Shown: piece after piece, positions 53,185-61,744 of the stretch
How positions within the stretch are numbered: position 1 is the first letter of the stretch
How the letters are laid out: the number at the start of each line of letters is the position of its first letter
Assembly: GCA_046293135.1 (NCBI GenBank)
Contig: JBKBPR010000001.1
Span: forward strand, 248,001-312,000
Reading direction: 5' to 3'
Origin: UBA2638 sp046293135
GTDB lineage: Bacteria > Pseudomonadota > Alphaproteobacteria > Micavibrionales > Micavibrionaceae
Length of the DNA: 64,000 bases
Translations under genes and position numbers: made by a program
The notes under the pieces: model-generated
Databases searched by the model: none
What the model was told of the DNA's origin: nothing
The model's input: the letters and a program-made list of their open reading frames with translations, nothing else

Positions 53185-54501
53185 TCACCCTTTTTGCACA
53201 CGCAGGACGGTGTAGATTTCTTCGGAGATTTTCGGCTCGGCCTCTTGCAGCTCTTCCAGTGCCAATTCATGCAGTTTGCAGCCTTTGCTTTCGGCAAGTT
53301 TGACAATCCGCCCCGTTACGTGATGTGCCTCGCGAAATGGCATACCAAGCCGCATCACTAGCCAATCGGCCAGTGCGGTGGCGGTGGTGTAGCCGTCCTC
53401 GGCGGCTTCCAACATCCGCGCCGTGTGAAAGCTGGCAGTGCCGAGCATCCCGTTCATGGCCTCAAGGCACAAAATCACCGTATCAAAGCTATCAAAAACG
53501 CTTTCCTTGTCCTCTTGCATGTCCTTGTTATAGGCCAGCGGCAGCGCCTTCATCACCGTCATCATTTGCACGAGATTGCCGTTCAAGCGCCCTGTCTTGC
53601 CGCGGATCAGCTCCGCCGCGTCGGGGTTTTTCTTCTGCGGCATAATCGAAGAGCCAGTGCTCCATTGGTCGGAAAGGCGCATAAACCCGAATTGCGGGGT
53701 TGCCCAGAAAATGATCTCCTCCGCCAGCCGCGAGAGGTGCAGACCCGTCTGGGCGCAGCAAAACAAAAACTCATTAGCGAAATCACGCGCGGAAACGGCG
53801 TCCAGCGTGTTGGGCATCGGGCGTTCAAAGCCAAGCTGTTCAGCGGTGAAATCGCGGTCGATCGGATAGGGCGTTCCGGCGAGCGCCGCCGCCCCTAGCG
53901 GGCATTCATTCAAACGCGCCGCGCAATCCTCAAAGCGGGATTTGTCACGCTCCAGCATATGTGCATAGGCCTCAAGGTGGCGGCCAAGCGTGATCGGCTG
54001 GGCGGCTTGCAGATGGGTGAAGCCGGGCATGACGGATTGTGCATACTCCGTGGATAACGCGTTCAGCGTGGCTTGAAACGCCTCGATCTTGCCAATGATA
54101 ATATTGACCGCATCGCGTACCCACAGGCGGAAGTCGGTGGCGACCTGATCGTTACGGGAACGCGCCGTATGCAGTCGCCCCGCCGCCTCACCGATAATGT
54201 CTTTCAGGCGGGATTCGATATTCATGTGAATGTCTTCAAGCTCTATGCGAAATTCGAACGCGCCCGATTCAATCTCATTTTCAATCTGTTCCAGCCCGCC
54301 TAAAATGGCATCAGCGTCACTCTGCGGGATAATGCCTTGCTTGGCCAGCATGCGGCAATGCGCTTTTGAGCCCTCGATATCCTGTTTCCACAGGCGCTTG
54401 TCAACGCCGATTGAGGCGTTGATCTGCTGCATGATTTGATCGGGGCTGGTTTCAAACCGCCCACCCCACATTGTGTTTGATTTTTTCGTATTTGTGCTCA
54501 T
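53185..54501 (-). CDS. argH: Argininosuccinate lyase
   Basis: The product has 438 residues and splits argininosuccinate into arginine and fumarate. It starts with TMWGGRFE, has HTARSRNDQVATDFRLW, PGFTHLQAAQP and the family signature GSSIMPQKKNPD (about 281-292). It is slightly shorter than typical (about 460). It is the last gene of a reverse-strand run argG-SIMPL-PiT-argH, 43 bases after the PiT-like gene. It appears complete with normal start and stop. Confidence 0.95.
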   Translation of the reverse strand: MSTNTKKSNTMWGGRFETSPDQIMQQINASIGVDKRLWKQDIEGSKAHCRMLAKQGIIPQSDADAILGGLEQIENEIESGAFEFRIELEDIHMNIESRLKDIIGEAAGRLHTARSRNDQVATDFRLWVRDAVNIIIGKIEAFQATLNALSTEYAQSVMPGFTHLQAAQPITLGRHLEAYAHMLERDKSRFEDCAARLNECPLGAAALAGTPYPIDRDFTAEQLGFERPMPNTLDAVSARDFANEFLFCCAQTGLHLSRLAEEIIFWATPQFGFMRLSDQWSTGSSIMPQKKNPDAAELIRGKTGRLNGNLVQMMTVMKALPLAYNKDMQEDKESVFDSFDTVILCLEAMNGMLGTASFHTARMLEAAEDGYTTATALADWLVMRLGMPFREAHHVTGRIVKLAESKGCKLHELALEELQEAEPKISEEIYTVLRVQKG

Positions 54502-54544
54502 GGCTTTGTTTTACCCTTGCGTGAGAGATTGTGCAAAGAAAATC

Positions 54545-55516
54545 CTATTCCATCTCATGCGGATTTATTCCGTAATGAATGGCCATGACCACCGCAACCG
54601 AAACGGCCAGACCGATCATCATTTTCAGGAAGTCATTGCCGATCAGCGGAAACACATAGCGGAAACGGTATTGCGCGCGATAGGTTGTGGCGATGGCCAG
54701 TTCCCGCCCTGTCAGCAATCCGACGAAGACCCAAGTTGTTGACATCGGGATCGAGTTCATTTCTTTGAAGAAAATCAGGATCAGCGCATAAACGAAATCA
54801 ATGATCGTGGCCGAGCGCATAAAGCGCGTTCCCGATTTTTCCAATACGATTTTCTGGATTTTGCCACCGCTGGTGGCGAAGATATATCCTAACCAGCCGC
54901 ATAAAACGACCAGCACGCCGATGAGCAATTCAAACGGCAATTGACGCGGGAGATAAACCGCTATATTCGCCATATCGTGCGAAAGCCATGAAAACCAGAG
55001 AAACCCCGTTGCGATCCATTGCAGAGTGCGCCAGTAAACCCGTCGATGTTTCGGTACTTTATCGTATTTTTCATTGATGAACCGCGAGACGACAATCCAG
55101 ATAATATAGGCGGAAATGGCGGCCAGCCCGTATCCGATAATTGATTTTATCAGCACTTGTTCAAGCACAGATGTTGCGGCGAATGCGGATAATACAAGAA
55201 AGGTTGTTGAAACCGGAATCCCGATCCGCGTGAGTATGACCAGCAATAGCGGCGCTGCCGCGTGATACCATTCTATTTGGATGGGCGGAATTTTCGCCAA
55301 TCGGCCATAGGATATATCGCCGTCATAAACAACCCAGCTGTAAGTCAGTGTTGCGATCAATACCGCAGAGGTTGCCAGCCATAGCCAGTACCATTTAAAC
55401 GCCTTGATATTGGACGATATAAAAGTGCCGAGCGTTTGCACGCTGTCATTGGCGATAACGGAATAAGAGGCAAGCATAAAGCCGATTGTGGCGTAAATAA
55501 CAGTTGCTTCGATCAT
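54545..55516 (-). CDS. PiT-family-like phosphate (or ion) permease
   Basis: The product has 323 residues with about 10 membrane spans. The two halves carry the inverted PiT signatures in modified form: SVIANDSVQTLGTF near residue 19, with Asn-Asp as in GANDxAN, and SHDMANIAVYLPR near 180, plus paired PVSTTF and PMSTTWVF motifs. It is a divergent PiT member. Phosphate is the usual substrate of the family but the substrate here is not proven. It sits between the SIMPL gene and argH, an odd setting for a phosphate permease. Confidence 0.8.
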   Translation of the reverse strand: MIEATVIYATIGFMLASYSVIANDSVQTLGTFISSNIKAFKWYWLWLATSAVLIATLTYSWVVYDGDISYGRLAKIPPIQIEWYHAAAPLLLVILTRIGIPVSTTFLVLSAFAATSVLEQVLIKSIIGYGLAAISAYIIWIVVSRFINEKYDKVPKHRRVYWRTLQWIATGFLWFSWLSHDMANIAVYLPRQLPFELLIGVLVVLCGWLGYIFATSGGKIQKIVLEKSGTRFMRSATIIDFVYALILIFFKEMNSIPMSTTWVFVGLLTGRELAIATTYRAQYRFRYVFPLIGNDFLKMMIGLAVSVAVVMAIHYGINPHEME

Positions 55517-55606
55517 GATAATTCCCGCCCCGATTGTTTATTGTCGATATCTTGTAGGCTCAGTTGGTTTTCAAGTTGGCTTTATTGCCGTTTCGCCTGA
55601 ATGCCG

Positions 55607-56428
55607 TTAATCCTGAATATCGAAATTGATTGTCGTCACGACGCGCACGGTTTTGTAACGCGATTGGCGCTCGGCAAAGCTATTCTCGGAATCGCGCGGC
55701 AGGATCTGGAAATAGCCCTGCGTTGCGAATTTGATCCCGCCGACACGCGCCCCTGAATCACTGGCGAATTGTTCGGCGGCTTCCCGCGCGCTGGTTGTGG
55801 CTTCGGCGATCATCTCCGGCTTGATGTCATTGAGGCGCGTGAAGATATATTCAATCGGGCTTTGGTTTTGTTCTGTCACCAGCGAAACATTTTGCGCCAG
55901 CAAATCGCCCGATTTCTGATAGGCCGCATCAACGCCGTTGACATGGTTGGAGCGAATGGCGATCACTTCGGAGATAATATAGCGCGATTGCTCCGCGCCC
56001 TGTTGGCGATAGGTCTGGGCGAGCAGGTCGGTGACCTCAAGGCGGCGTCCGGCAATGTCATTATCACCCAATCCATTGGCGCGCAAAAAGGCTTTGATCT
56101 TTTCGCTATTGCCGTTGATGGTGGCCTGAACCTGCGTCAGGTTGTCGCCGGTGACGGTGTGTTTGATGGTCCAGATCGCAAGATCGGCCTCAACATCCCG
56201 TGTGGCCAGCCCTTTGACATTGACGGTGCGGTCGGCGCTGCGGAACTCCTTCATTCCGTTTTGAATGACCCACCCCGCAAATCCGATCGAGATCGCGAGC
56301 AAAAACAGCCCGATGATAAGGCTCATATTCTGCGGCGGGGTGCAGGGGCATTTCGCCGCGCATAAACATTCCCCATTGCACTGGCAAGGCTTAGGTATCG
56401 TTGCTTTTTTCTCGCTGGTCATGGTCAT
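55607..56428 (-). CDS. SIMPL (DUF541) domain protein with Cys-rich cytoplasmic start
   Basis: The product has 273 residues. The first 35 residues carry six cysteines in the pattern CxCx3CxCx3CxC (15, 17, 21, 23, 27, 29), then a single span (about 36-57), then a periplasmic SIMPL domain (VNVKGLATRDVEADLAIWTIKH to VVTTINFDIQD). The Cys stretch would sit in the cytoplasm and looks like a metal site. The start lies 2 bases after the argG stop, so translation is coupled. SIMPL genes are not normally in arginine operons. Confidence 0.85.
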   Translation of the reverse strand: MTMTSEKKATIPKPCQCNGECLCAAKCPCTPPQNMSLIIGLFLLAISIGFAGWVIQNGMKEFRSADRTVNVKGLATRDVEADLAIWTIKHTVTGDNLTQVQATINGNSEKIKAFLRANGLGDNDIAGRRLEVTDLLAQTYRQQGAEQSRYIISEVIAIRSNHVNGVDAAYQKSGDLLAQNVSLVTEQNQSPIEYIFTRLNDIKPEMIAEATTSAREAAEQFASDSGARVGGIKFATQGYFQILPRDSENSFAERQSRYKTVRVVTTINFDIQD

Positions 56429-56430
56429 GC

Positions 56431-57684
56431 TTAAGCCGCCTTTTTATTGGCCTTGTTTTTGGCCTGACGCGTGATTGTGGCATGGTTGCGCAGGCGCACC
56501 GCGTTGATCTTGATAAAGCCCTCGGCATCTTTCTGGTCGTAGCCGCCTTCCTCATCCATTGAGGATTGCACAGGGTCATACAGCGCAACGGGCGATGTCC
56601 GCGCCACAGGATAGGCCGCGCCCTTGTAGAGCTGCACCGTGACTGTGCCGTCAACCATCTCTTGCGCCTTGTCCATAAAGGCCATCAGCGCATCAAATTC
56701 AGGCGAGAACCAGAAGCCGTTATAAATCAGCTCGGCGACTTTCAGCGCGAGCTGGTCGCGGATTTTCATCACTTCGCGGTCCATCACCAAACCTTCGAGG
56801 TCGCGGTGGGCGTTGTGCAGGATTGCCCCGCCCGGCGTTTCGTATACGCCGCGTGACTTGATCCCGACAAAGCGATTTTCAACCATATCAAGGCGGCCAA
56901 TACCGTGGGCGCTGCCGCGCTCATTGAGATACATAAACAGCTCCAGCGCGGCGGATTTTTCCTCACCCGTGGCTTTGTTGGTGACCTTGACGGGGATGCC
57001 GTCTTTAAAGGTGATGTCCAGCAATTCAGGCGTGTTAGGCCATTGATTGGGGCGGGATGTGCGGGAGTAGACCTCCTCCTCACAAATCGCGGCGGGGTCT
57101 TCGAGAATGCCCGCTTCGTGGGAGATATGCAGCAAGTTATCATCTTCGGAATATGGCTTTTTGCGCGTGGCGGTGACGGGAATGCCGTATTGATCCGCAT
57201 AGTTGAGCATATCCGTACGCCCCTTGAAACGGGTCAGGAAGTCATCCATTTTCCAGGGTGCGAGCACTTTCACATCCGGCTTGAGCGCATAATAGGACAG
57301 CTCGAACCGCACCTGATCATTGCCCTTGCCCGTTGCGCCGTGACCGACATATTCAGCGCCTTCGCGCTCGGCAATTTCAATTTGGCGCTTGGCGATGATC
57401 GGTCGTGCAATCGACGTGCCGAGCAAATAGCGCCCTTCATAAACGGCCTGTGATTTAAAGGCCGGAAAGATATAATCGCGGACAAATTCTTCGCGCAGAT
57501 CCTCGATATAAACCTTTGATGCACCGATTTTAAGCGCCTTATCACGGGCGGCGTTGAAATCCTCGTTCTGGCCGACATCGGCGATATAGGCGATGACCTC
57601 ATAGCCTTCTTCGATGAACCATTTGAGAATAACCGATGTGTCCAGACCGCCGGAATAGGCGAGAACGATTTTACCTTTGCTCAT
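56431..57684 (-). CDS. argG: Argininosuccinate synthase
   Basis: The product has 417 residues from ATG 57684 (AAGGAAAA upstream; TTG 57702 is an alternative). It joins citrulline and aspartate using ATP. Hallmarks are VLAYSGGLDTSVILKW (ATP pyrophosphatase loop), YVGHGATGKGNDQVRFE, and a C-terminal tail rich in Lys/Asn/Ala. Length is right for the alphaproteobacterial type. It is the first gene of argG-SIMPL-PiT-argH and has a wide inverted repeat just upstream. Confidence 0.96.
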   Translation of the reverse strand: MSKGKIVLAYSGGLDTSVILKWFIEEGYEVIAYIADVGQNEDFNAARDKALKIGASKVYIEDLREEFVRDYIFPAFKSQAVYEGRYLLGTSIARPIIAKRQIEIAEREGAEYVGHGATGKGNDQVRFELSYYALKPDVKVLAPWKMDDFLTRFKGRTDMLNYADQYGIPVTATRKKPYSEDDNLLHISHEAGILEDPAAICEEEVYSRTSRPNQWPNTPELLDITFKDGIPVKVTNKATGEEKSAALELFMYLNERGSAHGIGRLDMVENRFVGIKSRGVYETPGGAILHNAHRDLEGLVMDREVMKIRDQLALKVAELIYNGFWFSPEFDALMAFMDKAQEMVDGTVTVQLYKGAAYPVARTSPVALYDPVQSSMDEEGGYDQKDAEGFIKINAVRLRNHATITRQAKNKANKKAA

Positions 57685-57702
57685 AATTTTTTCCTTACTC
57701 AA

Positions 57703-57743
57703 TACGCTATAAAACCTAAGATTTTCGCATTATTTATAGCGTA
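57703..57743. promoter_or_regulatory. Wide inverted repeat upstream of argG
   Basis: TACGCTATAAA and TTTATAGCGTA are exact complements with a 19-base spacer, centre to centre 30 bases (about three helical turns), 18 bases upstream of the argG ATG. It does not match the E. coli ArgR box. It could be an operator pair or a leader stem. Confidence 0.55.
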
Positions 57744-57915
57744 GTTTGTCGGAAATAAAAGGAAGAATTGCAAAAGAATTTTAATTTCTTTTTTGAACAA
57801 TTTTGTGGGAAATAGCGAAATTTTATTGACAGAAGCGCCACGAAATTGCAATAAATGAAAATTATGTGAATAAATAACACCTTGAAATGCAATTTAAATC
57901 CAAAAAGGTTACGCC

Positions 57916-58317
57916 ATGGAACCATATGTATCAATTTTCAAACGAAGCACAGTAACCCCTCAAGAGGCGGGTTTGCAGCCACTCTATGCATTCAGAAAAG
58001 CAGCAGGCAACCATCCGAATGATTGTGACCCGTTGACGGTGCAGTTTGAATATGTGTCAGGTCATAAACGTGATGGGCTGTTTGGGCTTTGGGGTAACCC
58101 TGTGGCGGAGAGATGGACGGAAACAACCTATCCGAAGCTGATTCAGCATATTAAGCAGTTAGAATTTGGTGAGCGCGCAACAAGCATGTATGCGAATGAC
58201 AGGTCCGCGCATTTGACAGCGTTAATCGAGATGGCTGAGGAGATCGAAAGAACGCAAGGACTGGATTTTGAAGATGACGACCTTGCGTGTAATCCGTTTG
58301 CGGCGCACGGTCTTTAA
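57916..58317 (+). CDS. Orphan cytoplasmic protein
   Basis: The product has 133 residues. It shows a beta/helix mix (LTVQFEYVSGHKRDGLFGLWGNP), then acidic helices and an Asp/Glu stretch near residue 121. It is divergent from argG across a very A+T-rich gap with TTGACA at 57827. AAAAGG precedes the ATG. No signal, span or known motif is seen. The family is not recognised. Confidence 0.55.
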   Translation: MEPYVSIFKRSTVTPQEAGLQPLYAFRKAAGNHPNDCDPLTVQFEYVSGHKRDGLFGLWGNPVAERWTETTYPKLIQHIKQLEFGERATSMYANDRSAHLTALIEMAEEIERTQGLDFEDDDLACNPFAAHGL

Positions 58318-58339
58318 GAGCTCAACACTTCATTCGTGA

Positions 58340-58648
58340 TTAATCGTCGATATCGACTTTTAAAATTGTGCCGCTGGCTGCATCAATTTTAACTTCGTGC
58401 TCGATACCGTCTTTGATGACTTCGATTTCATAGACAGGGCCGTTGTTATTATCATCATCACTGCTATCAAAATCGGCGTCGATTGCTTTTCCGCCGACAT
58501 GATCCTCGGCAATTTTCACAGCTTGTTGCATTCCGATTTTTGTACCTGAATATTGTTTGTGATCATTATCAGCCTTGGCGGAGGAAAATGCGGCAAGGCC
58601 TGCAAAGGTACAGATGGATAAAGCAGTCAGGCGGAATAATCTGGTCAT
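58340..58648 (-). CDS. Secreted PepSY-domain protein
   Basis: The product has 102 residues. A signal peptide (residues 1-26, cleavage near AKA) precedes one PepSY-like unit (GMQQAVKIAEDHVGGKAIDADF and VYEIEVIKDGIEHEVKIDAASGTIL). PepSY proteins are periplasmic or outer-face binding modules, often with metal or protease links. An Asp/Asn-rich stretch sits between the halves. It is tail-to-tail with the previous gene. Confidence 0.85.
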   Translation of the reverse strand: MTRLFRLTALSICTFAGLAAFSSAKADNDHKQYSGTKIGMQQAVKIAEDHVGGKAIDADFDSSDDDNNNGPVYEIEVIKDGIEHEVKIDAASGTILKVDIDD

Positions 58649-58662
58649 GGTGTTTTAGTCTT

Positions 58663-58941
58663 TCATTTTTGTTGTAAGTGTCTTTTTATCCAAATAGTTT
58701 TGACCATAGGCAAAGTCAAGGTCGAGATCAGATAAGCGCAGGGCGGAACGAGAGCATGAAGCCATGCATCGCTCACGCCCAAAATCGCTAAATACGCGCC
58801 GATGATTATATATGTTCCAATCGTAATAAGTGCGCGGCGGGTCTTGGACACTTCCCAAGCCTTATCCGCATCGACGCGGGCATTACGCTCTTCGATGGTT
58901 TCGGCGGCTTTGGCGGTTTCACGGTTGCTAGATGTTTGCAT
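58663..58941 (-). CDS. Small two-span membrane protein
   Basis: The product has 92 residues. A charged cytoplasmic helix (to about 35) is followed by two spans (about 37-58 and 62-82) with a short loop and a basic C-terminus. It lies 14 bases upstream of the PepSY gene and 12 bases after the PLP enzyme, all on the minus strand, so the three may be co-transcribed. The family is not recognised beyond the 2TM shape. Confidence 0.65.
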   Translation of the reverse strand: MQTSSNRETAKAAETIEERNARVDADKAWEVSKTRRALITIGTYIIIGAYLAILGVSDAWLHALVPPCAYLISTLTLPMVKTIWIKRHLQQK

Positions 58942-58953
58942 GAAATTTTTACA

Positions 58954-60276
58954 CTAAGCCACTTTTTTTGCGCCGCTGCCGAAGGCTGTGTTGAAGGCCT
59001 GTTCGAGGTCGGCGATCAGGTCGTCAGGGTGCTCCAGCCCGATGGAGAGCCTGACCAGACCGTCCGTTACGCCGACGCGGCCGCGGACATCTTCGGGCAC
59101 GCCTGAATGCGTGGTGGAAGCGGGGTGGCAGACAAGGCTTTCCGAACCGCCCAGCGACACGGCGGATTTAAAGAGCTGCAGCGCATTGATGAATTTGAAC
59201 ATTGCGGCTTTCGGCGCATCAACGCTAAAGGAGAAGGTCGAGCCGCCGCCCTTGCACTGGCGCTTGTAAACCTCTTGATAGCGCGCGCCGGTTTTGAAAT
59301 CGGGATGGTGAATTTCGGCCTTGATATAAGGGTTGCCGTTGATCCATTGCGCGACCTTGAGCGCTGAATCCGCGCCGCGCTGCATCCGTATGGAAACGGT
59401 TTCCAGCGAGCGTGAGATCATCCAGCTTGTATGCGGGTCGAGGTTAAAGCCCATCGCGCCGCGCAAAGCCCAGATCGGCTTGAGGTGCTCCTTCGAGCCG
59501 CAAACCGCGCCCGCGACAAGATCGCTATGCCCGCCCAGATATTTGGTCACCGAATAAACGGAGAGATCAATCCCCTGCGGCACGGCTTGCTGGAAGATCG
59601 GGCCGAACATGGTGTTGTCGCAAACGGTGATCGGACGCACGCCCGTTTCCTCAGCGATAATATCCACGCATTCAAGCAGCGCCTTGAAATCGACCAGCGC
59701 ATTGGTCGGGTTGGCGGGGGTTTCGATGAAAACCATTTTGAGCGTGCCGTCTTTTGCGGCGCGGCGCATGGCCTCAAGCATATGTTCTTTATCCAGCCCG
59801 TCCGTGAAGTCATGGGTTTTGATATTGAATTCTGGCATAATCTTACGGATCAGAACCTCCGTCCCGCCATAAAGCGGCGAGCTGTGCAGCACGACATCAT
59901 TCGGGCGCAGATAAGAGAGCAGCACCGTCGAGATCGCGCCCATCCCGCTGGCGAAAGCCACGCAGCCTTCCGAGCCTTCGAGGATGGCGATACGGTCTTC
60001 GACAATTTCAACATTCGGATGATTGAAGCGCGAATAGATCAACCCGCCCATGCTGTCATCGCCCGTGGCGCGGGGCTTGCGGCCTGACGTGACGTGGAAA
60101 AATTCCTCGCCCTCTTCGGCGGAGTTGAACACAAATGTCGAGGTCAGGAATACGGGCGGTTTGACCGCGCCTTCGGAGAAGGAGGGGTTGTAGCCATAGC
60201 TCATCATCAAGCTTTCAGGGTTGAGAACGTGATCGCCGATGGCTTTCTTTTTGTAATTCGGTTTTTTTGCATCCAT
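58954..60276 (-). CDS. Cystathionine gamma-synthase/methionine gamma-lyase family PLP enzyme
   Basis: The product has 440 residues. It is a second, divergent Cys/Met PLP enzyme: MGGLIYSRFNHPNVEIVEDRIAILEG, AFASGMGAISTVLL, HSSPLYGGTE, VCDNTMFGP and the PLP lysine in YSVTKYLGGHSD (Lys245). Longer than metB at 24.6 kb and with an added Cys-rich N-proximal region. Likely a gamma-lyase or O-acetylhomoserine sulfhydrylase-like enzyme, but the reaction cannot be fixed. GGGAG precedes the ATG and a good promoter lies at 60308. Confidence 0.85.
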   Translation of the reverse strand: MDAKKPNYKKKAIGDHVLNPESLMMSYGYNPSFSEGAVKPPVFLTSTFVFNSAEEGEEFFHVTSGRKPRATGDDSMGGLIYSRFNHPNVEIVEDRIAILEGSEGCVAFASGMGAISTVLLSYLRPNDVVLHSSPLYGGTEVLIRKIMPEFNIKTHDFTDGLDKEHMLEAMRRAAKDGTLKMVFIETPANPTNALVDFKALLECVDIIAEETGVRPITVCDNTMFGPIFQQAVPQGIDLSVYSVTKYLGGHSDLVAGAVCGSKEHLKPIWALRGAMGFNLDPHTSWMISRSLETVSIRMQRGADSALKVAQWINGNPYIKAEIHHPDFKTGARYQEVYKRQCKGGGSTFSFSVDAPKAAMFKFINALQLFKSAVSLGGSESLVCHPASTTHSGVPEDVRGRVGVTDGLVRLSIGLEHPDDLIADLEQAFNTAFGSGAKKVA

Positions 60277-60307
60277 GTCGTGCGAACTCCCTGATTTGAA
60301 TGAAGAT

Positions 60308-60335
60308 AGTCTAATCGTTTCGAAGGAAATGTCAA
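60308..60335 (-). promoter_or_regulatory. Candidate promoter for the second PLP enzyme
   Basis: On the minus strand a perfect TTGACA, a 16-base spacer and TAGACT. It gives a short leader of about 25 bases before the ribosome binding site. Confidence 0.5.
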
Positions 60336-60387
60336 AGCGGCGGAGCGGGATTTTTGTATTGCATTTGCGAGATGTTTTTTAAAAAAC

Positions 60388-60490
60388 TTTGGGCGTTTCG
60401 CCCCCTTCGCCCCACTCTCTGGCTTAAAGTGGGGCGAAGGGTTTGTTATATATTTCAGAGGGTTACGGCCATTTCGCCCCACTTGTTTTC
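60388..60490. repeat. Dispersed GTGGGGCGA-rich palindromic repeat, copy 3 (inverted relative to copy 1)
   Basis: It contains CTTCGCCCCACTCTCTGGCTT, then AAGTGGGGCGAAGGGTTTG and further units. Its reverse complement matches 7789-7892. It lies between two divergent or tail-facing reverse-strand genes, not inside coding sequence. Confidence 0.85.
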
Positions 60491-60523
60491 GAGGTAGGGG
60501 AGAGCGTTCGCGCGCTCTTTTTC

Positions 60524-61339
60524 TTAAAAGTTGTAATTCACAAACAGGCCGTTTACGAATTGATTGGACGAGCCGCGTTGGCTGACCAGTGATGAGTCCG
60601 AGGCTTCATCACCCAAGCGGCGATAATTTGAAAACAAAACAGCCGAAAAATTATCAGTGATCGGCACAATCGCCGAGCCGCCAAATCCGTAATGTAGAAC
60701 GCCTGAATCAGGGCTATATTGTGTCAGGCCTGAAGCCGCGGACTGGCTGGCATTGACACCGAAATATGTTTCGTGAAACTTTTTTCCTGCAAATTTAATA
60801 TCCGGCCCAACGGAGTAACGAACGGCTTGGCCGCTGATATCGGCTTGACCGCTATAGCTTAAATCCGCAGATCCGATAAAGCCCTCATGCCCGCCGATGC
60901 CCTGAAGCATCTCGACTTTCATCGTCACAGGATGAATGCTGTAGGCAACAAATCCGCCTAGCTCCAGCGTACCGTCAACATCACCAAGGCCTCTTAAATC
61001 ATTCGTTTTACGGCCATTGAGCTGAAACGGCGAGCGCCCGTCCTCATCACGTCCGAAATCATAGCGGGCAAGTGGCCCGATACGCCAATTCTCATTTTGA
61101 AGATAATTATATCCGATACCTTCTTGCACCGAGGCAAAGAATTTATCGCCGTATGTTACCCTGAAATTCGGTACGGCCATAAATTGATATGAGTTATCGC
61201 CCAGATAAACAGGGGAAACGATAGTTCCCGTCCCGATTGAAAAATTCCAACCTTCGGCGGAGGGGTGCTGTGCATGGCTTTTTGCGGAGAGCGCACAAAG
61301 TGATAGAGCAATAGTAAGGGAGGCCGTCAATTTTTGCAT
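60524..61339 (-). CDS. MipA/OmpV family outer membrane protein
   Basis: The product has 271 residues. A signal peptide (about residues 1-22) precedes a beta-barrel-like chain ending in Phe (NGLFVNYNF), as outer-membrane proteins do. The MipA/OmpV pattern is visible in FSIGTGTIVSPVYLGDNSYQFMAVPNFRVTYGDKFFAS and in the middle LGGFVAYS segment. The family includes scaffold proteins for murein-remodelling complexes and general porin-like proteins. It is monocistronic. Confidence 0.85.
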   Translation of the reverse strand: MQKLTASLTIALSLCALSAKSHAQHPSAEGWNFSIGTGTIVSPVYLGDNSYQFMAVPNFRVTYGDKFFASVQEGIGYNYLQNENWRIGPLARYDFGRDEDGRSPFQLNGRKTNDLRGLGDVDGTLELGGFVAYSIHPVTMKVEMLQGIGGHEGFIGSADLSYSGQADISGQAVRYSVGPDIKFAGKKFHETYFGVNASQSAASGLTQYSPDSGVLHYGFGGSAIVPITDNFSAVLFSNYRRLGDEASDSSLVSQRGSSNQFVNGLFVNYNF

Positions 61340-61448
61340 GATGGGAAACCTTTGTTCGTTTTTTGTGATGTAAGGTGAGGGCGAATAAATTCAAGTGTTG
61401 TTTGACAGGATTCTATCTGTTTTTTTGGGTTTTCCAAACAATTTTAAT

Positions 61449-61480
61449 TTATGATTTAATTCCTATTTTGTCAAGGTTTT
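61449..61480 (+). repeat. Short A/T-rich dispersed element, copy 2
   Basis: ATGATTTAATTCCTATTTTG followed by TCAAGG and a T-run. It matches 21091-21124. Confidence 0.7.
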
Positions 61481-61584
61481 TTCGTTATTTCGAGCGCCGT
61501 CGAGCGCCGTCGAGGGATATTCGGGGGTTTAGATTCCTCCACTCATGGCTGCTTCATTCGGCCAGAATGACAAAAAATGCGTCC

Positions 61585-61684
61585 TGTCATCCCCGCGGCT
61601 CTGCGCAGCAGAGCTTAAACGGCGGGGATCTGGAAAAAGTTATAGCGACATAATATCCGGATTCCCGCACAAGGCGGGCATGAC
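61585..61684 (+). repeat. Dispersed 'CCCGCGGCTCTGC' element, copy 2
   Basis: It matches 20684-20782 in the same orientation, with the hairpins conserved: CTCTGC/GCAGAG and CCCGC..GCGGG. Confidence 0.85.
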
Positions 61685-61694
61685 GTTTCAATGA

Positions 61695-61720
61695 GATCCC
61701 TCGACACCGCTCGGGATTAC
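61695..61720. repeat. GATCCCTCGAC...GCTCGGGAT palindrome, copy 3
   Basis: The same palindrome as at 20906 and 53109 with a changed loop (ACC) and a TAC end. Confidence 0.75.
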
Positions 61721-61744
61721 GGTTTGAGGCCTTAACCCAAATCT

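Larger units (their letters stand above)
61340..61744. other. 405-bp non-coding stretch with four repeat families
   Basis: No gene is visible. It contains the A/T-rich element (61449), a GAGCGCCGTC tandem (61498-61515), the CCCGCGGCTCTGC element (61585) and the GATCCCTCGAC palindrome (61695). These are the families found at 20.3-21.1 kb in a different order. Confidence 0.7.
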
